Shown piece by piece: positions 29,176 through 40,380 of a stretch of 64,000 nucleotides of DNA. The DNA is taken from positions 45,865,609 through 45,929,608 of the forward strand of contig CM042084.1 of NCBI GenBank assembly GCA_023512835.1. The letters run 5' to 3'. Position 1 is the stretch's first letter, and each line of letters begins with the position of its first letter. The position numbers and the translations under genes were made by a program. Origin of the DNA: Taxillus chinensis. Taxonomy: Eukaryota; Streptophyta; Magnoliopsida; Santalales; Loranthaceae. Below the pieces are notes generated by a model. That model was not told the DNA's origin, did not search any database, and was given only the letters and a program-made list of their open reading frames with translations.

Positions 29176-31018
29176 TGTAAGGACCCGTACCTTGAGTTAG
29201 TCAGTTTTACCTCCTGAGTAGAGTTTTTCTAGATTTTGACCTAGTAAATGGACTCCAATGAATTCACGTGCAAAAGGAAAGATGCTTAGAATGATGTCCT
29301 CTATCTACCACAGAAGTTTCAGGCCAAATGGACATGTATGTGAGGTGCACGTGATATGGGTCCAATTCACGTGCAAGTGTGATTGTCTTCTAAATGATGC
29401 AAGGAGGCTAGGGGTGAAGTTTGAGAGCATTTGGAGTGCATATGGAGTTGCACGTGAATTGGGGAATTCACGTGCAAATTGGCATGCAGGCATATTTTTG
29501 CATGGTTCCCTTGGTTTTGACATTCTAAGGAACTTTCTCCAAAGGACCATGTTGAAATTCTGAGTATTTTGGCCTATATGGGTGCGGAAAGGTGCTAACT
29601 TGTGTGATCAAAACTACGTCGTTTTGATCCTGGGTTTCACTTAATCAAAACTACGTCGTTTTGATAGTGGGAGGCCTATATAAGGATGAGGAGACTCCTT
29701 GTTCTAGGGTTAGGGGTTTTTCGGCCCATTGCGGCCGTCGTGGAGAGAGAGAGCTAGAGAGAGGGAAAGGGGGAGAACTGCATTGGTTGCTCTTGGAGCA
29801 TCTTGCGTGGGGAGGACGGCATCTAACGCGGGAGCAAGGAGGATCTTCTTTAAGGTAGGGATTCTGTTTTCTTATACCCGATCCGGGGTTAGGCCCCTGT
29901 GGTGAAGTACCCGTTGGATATTATCCTTGTTAACATACTATTTATATGTAAATTCATATAGGTGTGATCTCCTATATGAATGTTAGCCTTCAATGGCGTT
30001 GTTTGGATATATGTATATATGCCTGCCAAGTGTTTGACATAATGCCTGTGAGGCTGTGCATGTTATGTGTTTGAGGTAATGCCTGTGAGGCTGTGCATGT
30101 TATGTGTTTGAGGTAATGCCTGTGAGGCTGTGCATGTTATGTGTTTGAGGTAATGCCTGTGAGGCTGTGCATGTTATGTGTTTGAAATTATGCCTGTGAA
30201 GCTGTGCATATTATGTATGAGATTATATCTGTGTGGCTGGGTTTATGAGTGGTAATATATGCATGCTAAGTGTTCGATGTTATTCCTGTGTGACTAAGCA
30301 TACTAAGTGTTTGATGTTATGCCTGTATGGCCATGTGTGCTGCGTGTTTGCTTGTACACCCGGTGGCTGTGGAAGCCCGGGACTGTTTTGTGGAACCCGG
30401 TGGCTGTGGAAGCCCGGGACTGTTTTGTGGAACCCGGTGGCTGTGGAAGCCCGGGACTGTTTTGTGAAACCCGGTGGCTGTGGAAGCCCGGGACTGTTCT
30501 TGAAACCCGGTGGCTGTGGAAGCCCGGGAGTGTTTATGTACCAGCCCATGTATGATTGTGTTTGCTGTTATAGCCTGTAACTATATCTGGTGGAATGATT
30601 GTATCACGACACAGCACTTGTACACAAGGCATGTAGATATTAGGTGCATGGGATGGGTTGGGGAGACATGATCCCTACTGAGCTGTGGTTGCTCACCCCT
30701 CCTACCATGTTGTTTTCTTTACAGGAACCTACAGGCGTTAGGTGGGACCCCAAGGTGGAAGACCTTATTTATTTTATTGTTTATGTTATTTTATTATGGG
30801 AACTGATGTAACCCCAATGGGGATGGATTGAAAAGAAGACTTTGTATTAAAGACTGATTTGGTTTGTGGACTACTTGATGGACTTTATTTTTCTTGAATG
30901 TGTTGTGAATGTTTAAAATGTTCAGTTCTTGGTTTGTATCCTAACCCCTTGGCCCTCCGTGTGGGTAAAAAGGGGAGTCACGTACCGGTTTCCTCGGGTT
31001 GGAAATCCGGGCGTGACA
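29176..31018 (+). repeat. T2 5' LTR
   Basis: A 1843-bp LTR, TGTAAGGACC to CGGGCGTGACA. CACGTG boxes at about 29265-29475, palindromes at about 29607-29665, TATA at 29677-29685. Donor-like AAG/GTAGGG at 29854/29855, a first 37-bp array at 30041-30225 (about five units), a second at 30358-30535 (five units), and acceptor-like TTTTCTTTACAG/G ending 30724. Confidence 0.93.
30041..30225. repeat. Upstream 37-bp minisatellite in T2 5' LTR
   Basis: Units start AATGCCTGTGAGGCTGTGCA at 30041, 30078, 30115 and 30152, with a diverged fifth at about 30187. The sequence differs from the downstream CCCGG array but has the same period of 37. Related arrays are at about 7196-7290, 33478-33560 and 38965-39120. 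Confidence 0.88.
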
Positions 31019-31021
31019 ATA

Positions 31022-31036
31022 TGGTATCGAGCATGG
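31022..31036 (+). promoter_or_regulatory. T2 primer binding site (tRNA-Met type, one base short)
   Basis: TGGTATCGAGCATGG, three bases inside the LTR and identical to that of T1. Confidence 0.8.
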
Positions 31037-31450
31037 TCTAGTTGGCCTAGGGTAGTGGGCGGACTTGGTTATCTTGAGTCCTTTGGAGGAGCCTGGAGGG
31101 ACATGCCTGATCAACATGGTCCTCTTTGAGCCTCCAAGGTGTACTTAGGGTAGTCCAGTTTTGTGGTAGGATTTGCATGCATTGGCATTAGGGCACTAGT
31201 TGCATTTGTTGTCATGTGTGAAGGATGTGCATAACATGATCATGTGTGAGCTGTGCAACTCTGAATATTCTTGGAATGCCTTGGGTATGACTACAATGTG
31301 GACCGTGTCTTGTGTGCAATATTGGTTGATGCAATGGTTAAAATGTGTGTAATGCCATGTACGGCTTGACTTGATAATGAGGTAGAGGTAGTCAACTTGT
31401 TAGTAGTCAAACGCGTTCGACGTTTGTGCATCTTACTTCATGTAGTAAGA
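31037..31450 (+). other. T2 untranslated leader
   Basis: This lies between PBS and the gag ATG at 31451. It is shared with T1 at its 5' end and diverges after about 31210. No gene is visible. Confidence 0.6.
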
Positions 31451-32613
31451 ATGCCACCGAGGAGAGTGACACGTGCGTCCGGGGCGATGGGCGATGAGTC
31501 ATCTGCCCATGAGGGTCCGGGTGCGGGGCCATCCGTTGGGGGCATGCGTTATTCTGGCACGGCTACAAGAAGGCATCCGGCTGGAGGTACGAGAGCTACG
31601 GGAGGGACTCCGGCAGGACGTTCGGGAGGAGGTGCGCCGTGAGATGGCAACACAGCAGGTGGTGCCACCACCACCACCACCAATAGGAGAGCTGCCTCGT
31701 GAGCGTGAGAGTTCGCTGGGTGGTGTACCGACCCGTGCGAGAGGATGACGTGGTGACACGGTTCCGAAAGGAACAACCTCCGCGATTCAAGGGGGGAGAA
31801 GACCCTGTGGTAGGCGAGCGGTGGTTGAGACAGATTGAGCATGTGTTCTCCTTTCTCCTGCCCAGGGAGGAGGATAAGGTGCGACCGGCAATTCGGGCAC
31901 CGGAGGGGGATGCTTTGGAGTGGTGGACAAGTGTTGCGGGGAGCCATGCAGTGCAACTCATGTTTTGGGAGGAATTCTTGCAACTCTTCCATGATGAGTT
32001 CTTCCCGGAATCAGTGAGATGGCAGAAGAGGGAGGAATTTGGCAGCCTGAAGCAAGGATCAAAGACGGTGCCCGAGTATGAGCGGGAGTTCCGGAGCTCG
32101 AGTAGGTTTGCCCCCGAGACAATGGCGAAGGAGGACCTGAAGGCCCACAAGTTCACTCTGGGACTTAGGCCAGCCCTTAGGGAGAGGGTGGCGATTCTAC
32201 GCTTGAGGACCTATCCTGAGGCTGTGGAGACGGCCCGTATAGGCGAGAGAAGGCTGGATGGTGGGAGGCGGGCCCATCGGGGTCGCCGATTGCAGAGTGG
32301 GCCTGATCGAGATGCAGGGTCCAAGAGGCTCAAGACGGAGGAGAGGGATAGCGAGTTCCTTCCGCAGCGGGGACGGACATTGGTGAACCCAGGGAGGTCT
32401 AGCTTTGGCGGTGGCGACACGGGCGGTCCAGCAGGGGGTCTCCCCAGCGGTTGTTACTGCTGTGGGGAGCAAGGCCACTTGAGAAAGGAGTGTCCAAAGA
32501 GGGACTGGAAATGCCATAGATGTGGACGCGAGGGCCATCTGAGCCGGGTTTGCCGGAGTGGCAACAGGGGAGTTGGAGGCATGACATCCAGCACAAGGAG
32601 TGATGCCAGTTTT
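31451..32613 (+). pseudogene. gag: T2 gag, interrupted by T-solo-3
   Basis: Starts MPPRRVTRASGAM at 31451. One frame change near 31550-31700 precedes a long open frame (31699 onward) with VTRFRKEQPPRFKG, GDALEWWTSVAG, EFFPESVRWQKR, TVPEYEREF and LGLRPALRERVAILRLRTYP. Two zinc knuckles follow, CYCCGEQGHLRKEC and CHRCGREGHLSRVC (about 32452-32556). It is the best-preserved Tekay-like gag here. T-solo-3 inserts at 32613/32614 just after the knuckles; gag-pol resumes at 34427. Confidence 0.88.
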
Positions 32614-34421
32614 TGTAAGGACCCGTACCTTGAGTTAGTCAGTTTTGCCTCCTAAGTAGAGTTTTTCTAGATTTTGACCCAGTAAATGGACTCCAATGAA
32701 TTCACGTGCAAAAGGAAAGATGCTTAGAATGTTGTCCTCTATCTACCACAGAAGTGTCAGGCCAAATGGACATGTGTGTGAGGTGCACGTGATATGGGTC
32801 CAATTCACGTGCAAGTGTGGTTGTCTTCTAAATGATGCAAGGAGGCTAGGGGTGAAGTTTGAGAGCATTTGGAGTGCATATGGAGTTGCACGTGAATTGG
32901 GGAATTCACGTGCAAATTGGCGTGCAGGCATATTTTTGCATGGTTCCCTTGGTTTTGACATTCTAAGGAACTTTCTCCAAAGAACCATGTTGAAATTCTG
33001 AGTATTTTGGCCTATATGGGTGCGGAAAGGTGCTAACTTGTGTGATCAAAACTACGTCGTTTTGATCCTGGGTTTCACTTAATCAAAACTACGTCGTTTT
33101 GATAGTGGGAGGCCTATATAAGGATGAGGAGACTCCTTGTTCTAGGGTTAGGGGTTTTTCAGCCATTGCAGCCGTCGTGGAGAGAGAGAGAGCTAGAGAG
33201 AGGGAAAGGGGGAGAAGCGCTGGTTCTTTGCCGGAGCATCTTGCGTGGGGAGGACGGCATCTAACGCGGGAGCAAGGAGGATCTTCTTTAAGGTAGGGGT
33301 TCTGTTTTCTTATACCTGATCCGGGGTTAGGCCCTATGGTGAATTACCCGTTGGATATTGTCCTTGTTATCATACTATTTATATGTAAATTCATATAGGT
33401 GTGATGTCCTATATGAATGTTGGCCTTCAATGGCGTTGTTTGGATATATGTATATATGCCTGCCAAGTGTTTGACATAATGCCTGTGAGGCTGTGCATGT
33501 TATGTGTTTGAGGTAATGCCTGTGAGGCTGTGGCATGTTATGTGTTTGAAATTATGCCTGTGAAGCTGTGCATATTATGTGTGAGATTATATCTGTGTGG
33601 CTGGGTTTATGAGCTGGTGAATACATGCATGCTAAGTGTTCGATGTTATTCCTGTGTGACTAAGCATACTAAGTGTTTGATGTTATGCCTGCATGGCCTT
33701 ATGTGCTGCGTGTTTGCTTGTACACCCGGTGGCTGTGGAAGCCCGGGACTATTTTGTGGAACCCGGTGGCTGTGGAAGCCCGGGACTATTTTGTGGAACC
33801 CGGTGGCTGTGGAAGCCCGGGACTATTTTGTGGAACCCGGTGGCTGTGGAAGCCCGGGACTGTTTTGTGGAACCCGGTGGCTGTGGAAGCCCGGGACTGT
33901 TCTTGAAACCCGGTGGCTGTGGAAGCCCGGGAGTGTTTATGTACCAGCCCATGTATGATTGTGTTTGCTGTTATAGCCTGTAACTATATCTGGTGGAATG
34001 ATTGTATCACGACACAGCACTTGTACACAAGGCATGTAGATATTAGGTGCATGGGATGGGTTGGGGAGACATGATCCCTACCGGTGTGGTTGCTCACCCC
34101 TCCTACCATGTTGTTTTCTTTACAGGGAACCTACAGGCGTTAGGTGGGACCCCAAGGTGGAAGACCTTATTTATTTTATTGTTTATGTTAATTTATTATG
34201 GGAACTGATGTAACCCCAATGGGGATGGATTGAAAAGAAGACTTTGTAATAAAGACTGATTTGGTTTGTGGACTGCTTGATGGACTTTATTTTTCTTGAA
34301 TGTGTTGTGAATGTTTAAAATGTTCAGTTCTTGGTTTGTATCCTAACCCCTTTGCCCTCCGTGTGGGTAAAAAGGGGAGTCACGTACCGGTTTCCTCGGG
34401 TTAGAAATCCGGGGCGTGACA
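32614..34421 (+). mobile_element. T-solo-3: Tekay-like solo LTR inside T2, TSD GTTTT
   Basis: A 1808-bp solo LTR, TGTAAGGACC to GGGGCGTGACA, with perfect GTTTT on both sides (32609-32613, 34422-34426). TATA 33115-33122, donor-like AG/GTAGGG at 33292/33293, CCCGG minisatellite 33725-33940 (six units), acceptor-like TTTACAG ending 34125. Very close to the T2 LTRs, so the family inserted into itself recently and then lost its body by LTR recombination. It is the fifth nesting level. Confidence 0.94.
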
Positions 34422-34426
34422 GTTTT

Positions 34427-36495
34427 CGTGCACCAGCAGAGAGACCAGCTCGTCAGTGGCCGGCTAGTCAGGCAGGATCGAATCAGACCCGACCTCAGGG
34501 GAGGCCGAGCGGCAGCAGACCAGGGCGGGAGGCAGCCTTGGCGGGAAGCGCCCAGTGAGTGAGCCGACCAGTGGCACGGGCCAAGGGAGGGTGTTTGCGC
34601 TGGAGGCGACGTACCCGGAGGAGGCTGAGCTACCACCCCCACCAGCTGAGGGTGGAGCAGGACCATCGGTGGTTAGAGGTACCCTCTTGATCTCCCGTAC
34701 ATTAGCTTCTGTTCTTTTCGATACGGGTGCATCATGTTCGTTTATTGCTGAGCTTGTAATAGACGGCTTGGGGTTAGCCTGTGTGGAGGCCGCGAGGCCC
34801 CTAGTTGTGGAGTCTCCGGTAGGAGGCATGATTGAGGTACGGCGAGTGTGTCGTGGACGTGTGTTAACCATAGGCGAGGTGGAGCGAGTTTTGACTTGCA
34901 TGTGATGCCTTTGAGAACGTTTGACCTGATCTTGGGTATGGATTGGCTTATGGCTTTCCAGGCCAAGATAGATTGTTATCGGCGGCGTGTGACCTTCGTG
35001 ACACTGCAGGGGACCTCTTGCACCCTGCGGGGGGGAGTGGGATTGTGAGGCGAGTCGGGCCGGGCCGGTGTTGGACCAGTGGGGTGCCATTACCCACAGG
35101 TTAGCAGCCTGACCTTTCTTGAGGAGGGTAAGGTGGAAAAGAGGGTGTGGCCCGCTGTTGTGGACCAATTTCGGGATGTTTTTCCTGAGCGAGTTGAGGA
35201 GTTTGCCACCTAAGAGGAGTGTGGAGTTTACCATTGAGTTGGTGCCGGGAACGGGTCCGATTTCCCAAGTAGCATATCGTATGGGGCCAGCCGAGCCGAG
35301 GAGAGTGCAAGGGCAAATCGAGGAGTTGGTGGGCCAAGGGTATATCGGACCGAGTACCTCACCTTGGGGTGTTCCGGTGCTCTTTGCTAAGAAGGCTGAT
35401 GGCACGCTCGTCTTTGCATCGACTACGGGAAGTCATTCGGTGGTATGTGAAGAACAAGTACCCGTTGCCTCGGATAGATGACCTGTTTGACCAGTTGAGT
35501 GGGGCCCAGTGGTTTTCCAAAATAGATTTACGGTCGGGGTATCACCAGCTCGGGGTTAGGGAGGAGGACATCCCTAAGACGGCTTTTCGGTGCAGTATGG
35601 GCATTATGAGTGGGTAGTGATGCCTTTCGGGCTCACTAATGCGCCAGCAGTGTTCATGCATTTGATGAACCAAGTCTTTGCCCCATACTTAGACTCGTTC
35701 GTGGTGGTGTTTATCGACGATATCTTGGTGTATTCCAAGACCGAGAAGGAACATGTGGAGCACTTGCAACAGTGTTGCAAACCTTGAGGGACCAGCGGTG
35801 TTTGCTAAGTTTAGCAAGTGTGAGTTTTGGCTGCAGGAGGTTCACTTTCTTGGCCATGTGGTGTCGTTGAGGGGGTTAGGGTGGACCCGGCCAAGATTGA
35901 GGCCGTGGCATTGTGGGCGAGGCCAACCAACGTTTTGAGATCCGTAGTTTTCTTGGTTTGGCGGGGTACTATCGTCGTTTTGTCGAGGGGTTCTCCCGTT
36001 TGGCGGCTCCTATGACGGCGTTGACTAGGAAAGGAGTGAAATTTGAGTGGACGGACAAGTGCCAGCGGCGTTTGAGACTCTCAAAACCCGTTTGACCACC
36101 GCACCTGTGTTGAGGTTGCCTAGGGAGGATATTCCGTATGAGGTATACTTGTGATGCGTCCAGGGGTTGGTTTGGGGTGTGTGCTTATGCGGGAGCACAC
36201 GTGTGGTAGCTTATGGGTCGAGGCGGTGAAGCCTCATGAGCAGAATTATCCTACTCATGACCTTGAGTTAGCGGGTTATCTTCGCCCTGAAGAGTTGGCA
36301 GCACTACCTCTTGGGGGGAAAAGTTTGTGGTGTTCTCGGATCACAAGAGCCTTCGATACATCTTTACTACGAAGGACTTGAATTTGAGGCAAAGGAGATG
36401 GGTGGAGTATTTGCAGACCTTTGATTTTACTCTTGCCTATACCCCGGGCAAGGGTAATGTTGTGGGCGATGCATTGAGCGAGAAAAGGGAAAGCT
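34427..36495 (+). pseudogene. pol: T2 protease, reverse transcriptase and RNase H, frameshifted
   Basis: Protease: LFDTGASCSF at about 34717-34746, then FDLILGMDWL (about 34922). [17 protein letters not shown] (about 35360), [20 protein letters not shown] (about 35476-35535), [10 protein letters not shown] (about 35712-35742). RNase H fragments ([20 protein letters not shown]) to about 36345, then RQRRWVEY and TPGKGNV near 36390-36462. At least eight frame changes, mostly one-base losses compared with T1 (for example near 34890, 35190, 35590, 35765, 35860, 35935, 36070, 36150). Inactive as read. Confidence 0.83.
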
Positions 36496-37778
36496 GAGGT
36501 GGCCGTGAGAGAGTGGAAGGCGATGGAGCAGTTGGCGACGTTGCGGCTGCGGCTTGTTGTTCGTGAAGGTGGGACAGTCCTGAGTCCTTTGGTGGTAGTG
36601 CCTGGAGTTGTACCAGCGCGTCCGGGAGGAACAGTGGGTGACATTGAGTGTGAGGTTCTCCATGCCCGTATTGAGGTTGGGGGAGCTATCCTGGGGACTG
36701 GACGGAGGGTCCTGAGCATGAGTTGTCATTTCGGGGGCGGTTGGTAGTGGCTTCTTCCCTCAGGGATGAGGTAATGAGGGCGTTTCACCAATCTAGAGTT
36801 GCTGTGCATCCAGGGGGTACGAAGATGTACCATGCGCTTCGCGGACATTTTTGGTGGCCTGGGATGAAACGCGATGTAGCTGCCTTTGTTTCGCGGTGCC
36901 TCACGTGTCAGCAGGTGAAGGCCGAGCATCGGCGGCCGGCGGGCATGTTACGGCCCTTGCCCATAGCAAGAGTGGAAGTGGGACCATATAGCGATGGATT
37001 TTGTGACTGGTCTTCCACCCACCACTGGGAGGAAGGATATGATTTGGGTGATTGTGGATCGACTCACAAAGTCGGCCCATTTCCTGGCTGTTCGCGAGCG
37101 GGACTCTATTGGGACCTTGAGTCAGCTGTACATGAACGAGATTGTGAGACTGCATGGAGTACCATCATCGGTTGTCTCGGACCGGGATTCGAGGTTCACT
37201 TCCGTTTTTGGGCGGGTTTGCAGGAGGCTATGGGGACCAAGCTTCACTTGAGTACAGCCTTTCACCCCGAGACGACGGCCAGGCGAGAGAGGACGAATCG
37301 GACTTTGGAGGACATGTTACGGGCCTGTGTGTTAGATTTCGGGGGTTCGTGGGCAACTCACCTTCCTTTGGTGGAGTTTGCCTACAACAACAGTTATCAG
37401 GCATCCATTGGGATGGCTCCTTTTGAGGCGTTGTACGGACGGCCGTGTCGGTCACCTTTGTGTTGGACCGAGGTGGGGGAGACAGCTCTCTTGGGGCCAC
37501 AATTGGTTCAAGAGGCTACTGAGAAGGTCAAGTTGAGGAAGTATCACCCTGACCCCACTCATGTGCTCGATTGGGGGACATTAGACATTGAGGATGACAT
37601 GTTCGTTGTTGAGGCCCCTATCCGTATCCTAGATCGGCGAGAGAAGCTATTGCGTGGTCGTGCTATTCCTTTGGTTCGCGTGCTGTGGCAACACCGTGGT
37701 ATTGAGGAGGAGACATGGGAACGTGAGTCCGTGATGCGTGAGCAGCACCCAGACTTGTTCGAGGACGAACAATCTTAA
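36496..37778 (+). pseudogene. pol: T2 integrase and chromodomain-like tail, with internal deletion
   Basis: Open from 36723: HHCC module (FHQSRVAVHPGG...CLTCQQVKAEH, about 36782-36925), core blocks MDFVTGLPPTTGR (36994), VDRLTKSAHFLAV, DRDSRF, FAYNNSYQASIGMAPFEALY. After ATEKVKL (about 37533) the reading jumps straight to [10 protein letters not shown], skipping about 260 bp present in T1 (about 14921-15180); the junction has a GTTGA microhomology. The chromodomain-like tail VRVLWQHRG...ETWERES is kept, and the stop is at 37776-37778. The deletion removes the region linking the core to the chromodomain. Confidence 0.85.
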
Positions 37779-38101
37779 GCGTGGGAGGTGGCTGTTGGCC
37801 AAGGGATAGTGTTGTGTTTTCTTGTGAGGTGTTTTCTGGTATTAGTTGATGTATTTGTATTGTCTTTTAAAGACATGTGCTTCTGATGTGCTTTGAGATG
37901 TGTATTCGTGCCATGCGGACATGTGTTATGTGCATTATTGTGGTTATGGATTATGGTGGTACTGTTATGTGCTGTTGTGCTGTGTGTGGTGTATGACCCA
38001 TTTGGGTGTTGTGGCTCACCGTGTGGCAAGTGGGTAGCTTGTGTTTGTTTTCCTTGTATGTCATTTCTTTTCGAGGACGAAAAGTCTTAAGGGGGAGAGG
38101 A
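37779..38101 (+). other. T2 3' untranslated segment and polypurine tract
   Basis: Equivalent of 15422-15750 in T1, with the same imperfect direct repeat at the pol stop (about 37758) and before the PPT (about 38070). PPT AAGGGGGAGAGGA at 38089-38101. Confidence 0.78.
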
Positions 38102-39945
38102 TGTAAGGACCCGTACCTTGAGTTAGTCGGTTTACCTCCTGAGTAGAGTTTTTCTAGATTTTGACCTAGTAAATGGACTCCAATGAATTCACGTGCAAAA
38201 AGGAAAGATGCTTAGAATGATGTCCTCATCTACCACGAAGTTTCGAGGCCAAATGGACATGTATGTGAGGTGCACGTGATATGGGTCCAATTCACGTGCA
38301 AGTGTGATTGTCTTTAAATGATGCAAGGAGGCTAGGGGTGAAGTTTGAGAGCATTTGGAGTGCATATGGAGTTGCACGTGAATTGGGGAATTCACGTGCA
38401 AATTGGCGTCTTGAGCATATTTTTGCATGGTTCCCTTGGTTTTGACATTCTAAGGAACTTTCTCCAAAGGACCATGTTGAAATTCCGAGTATTTTGGCCT
38501 ATATGGGTGCGGAAAGGTGCTAACTTGTGTGATCAAAACTACGTCGTTTTGATCCTGGGTTTCACTTAATCAAAACTACGTCGTTTTGATAGTGGGAGGC
38601 CTATATAAGGATGAGGAGACTCCTTGTTCTAGGGTTAGGGGTTTTTCGGCCATTGCGGCCGTCGTGGAGAGAGAGAGAGCTAGAGAGAGGGAAAGGGGGA
38701 GAACCGATGGTTCTTGCCGGAGCATCTTGCGTGGGGAGGACGGCATCTAACGCGGGAGCAAGGAGGATCTTCTTTAAGGTAGGGATTCTGTTTTCTTATA
38801 CCCGATCCGGGGTTAGGCCCTGTGGTGAAGTACCCGTTGGATATTGTCCTTGTTAACATACTATTTACATGTAAATTCATATAGGTGTGATCTCCTATAT
38901 GAATGTTGGCCTTCAATGGCGTTGTTTGGATATATGTATATATGCCTGCCAAGTGTTTGACATAATGCCTGTGAGGCTGTGCATGTTATGTGTTTGAGGT
39001 AATGCCTGTGAGGGCGTGCATGTTATGTGTTTGAGGTAATGCCTGTGAGGTCGTGCATGTTATGTGTTTGAGGTAATGCCTGTGAGGTTGCATGTTATGT
39101 GTTTGAAATTATGCCCGTGAAGGTGCATATTATGTGTGAGATTATATCTGTGTGGCTGGGTTTATGAGCTGGTGAATATATGCATGCTAAATGTTCGATG
39201 TTATTCCTGTGTGACTAAGCATACTAAGTGTTTGATGTTATGCCTGTATGGCCATGTGTGCTGCGTGTTTGCTTGTACACCTGGTGGCTGTGGAAGCCCG
39301 GGACTGTTTTGTGGAACCCGGTGGCTGTGGAAGCCCGGGACTGTTTTGTGGAACCCGGTGGGCTGTGGAAGCCCAGGGACTGTTTTGTGAAACCCGGTGG
39401 GTTTGTGGAAGCCCGGGACTGTTCTTGAAACCCAGTGGGTTGTGGAAGCCTGGGAGTGTTTATGTACCAGCCCATGTATGATTGTGTTTGCTTGTTATAG
39501 CTTGTAACTATATCTGGTGGAATGATTGTATCACGACACAACGACTTGTACACAAGGCATGTAGATATTAGGTGCATGGGATGGGTTGGGGAGACATGAT
39601 CCCTGCGAGTGTGGTTGCTCACCCCTCCTACCATGTTGTTTTCTTTACAGGAACCTACAGGCGTTAGGTGGGACCCCAAGGTGGAAGACCTTATTTATTT
39701 TATTGTTTATGTTATTTTATTATGGGAACTGATGTAACCCCAATGGGGATGGATTGAAAAGAAGACTTTGTATTAAAGACTGATTTGGTTTGTGGACTAC
39801 TTGATGGACTTTATTTTTCTTGAATGTGTTGTGAATGTTTAAAATGTTCAGTTCTTGGTTTGTATCCTAACCCCTTGGCCCTCCGTGTGGGTAAAAAGGG
39901 GAGTCACGTACCGGTTTCCTCGGGTTGGAAATCCGAGGCGTGACA
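38102..39945 (+). repeat. T2 3' LTR
   Basis: A 1844-bp LTR, TGTAAGGACC to CGAGGCGTGACA. TATA 38602-38610, donor 38778/38779, arrays at about 38965-39120 and 39281-39460, acceptor CTTTACAG ending 39650. Differences from the 5' LTR are mainly short indels (for example in 38122-38260). Confidence 0.93.
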
Positions 39946-39950
39946 TACAC

Positions 39951-40380
39951 ATGGGTGATGTTCCTGAAATCAAAGGATCAAACTTTTGAGCATCTTGTAG
40001 ATCTTTTCAACTGGATAAGCAACTCACAAGGACTGAGCATAAAGTGTATCAAGAGTGATCATGGTACAGAATTTGATTTTTCAGATATGAGATCATATTA
40101 TTCTGAATAGGGCATTCAGCATGACTTCTCTGTGCCCCGAACTCCACAACAAAATGGGGTAGCTGAGCGCAAGAATCGTACTTTAGTCGAGGCTGGCAGA
40201 TCTATGTTAGCAGGGGCAACGCTTCCTCTTAGTCTATGAGCTAAAGCTGTGTCCACTGCCTGCTATATTCAGAACAAAACTCTAATAAATAAATCTACCA
40301 TGAAAACACCCTATGAGATGTGGAGAGGATGAAAGCCTTCAATTTCACATTTCAGAGCTTTTGGGTGTACTTGCTATATA
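39951..40380 (+). pseudogene. pol: S1 integrase, second part
   Basis: Continues from 29175: WVMFLKSKDQTFEHLVDLF, then KSDHGTEF with the second catalytic Asp (about 40057-40080) and PQQNGVAERKNRTLVEAGRS with the catalytic Glu (about 40145-40200). In-frame stops at 40108-40110 (TAG), about 40237 (TGA) and about 40330 (TGA) disable it. Confidence 0.85.

Larger units (their letters stand above)
29176..39945 (+). mobile_element. T2: Tekay/Del-like chromovirus, complete, TSD TACAC
   Basis: Both LTRs (29176-31018, 38102-39945), PBS, gag, pol and PPT on the plus strand, flanked by perfect TACAC (29171-29175, 39946-39950). It is inserted in the integrase gene of S1, between the Tyr and Thr codons of a conserved FTRYT segment. 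It carries T-solo-3 at 32614-34421 within gag. Its pol has a deletion of about 260 bp relative to T1. Confidence 0.94.
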
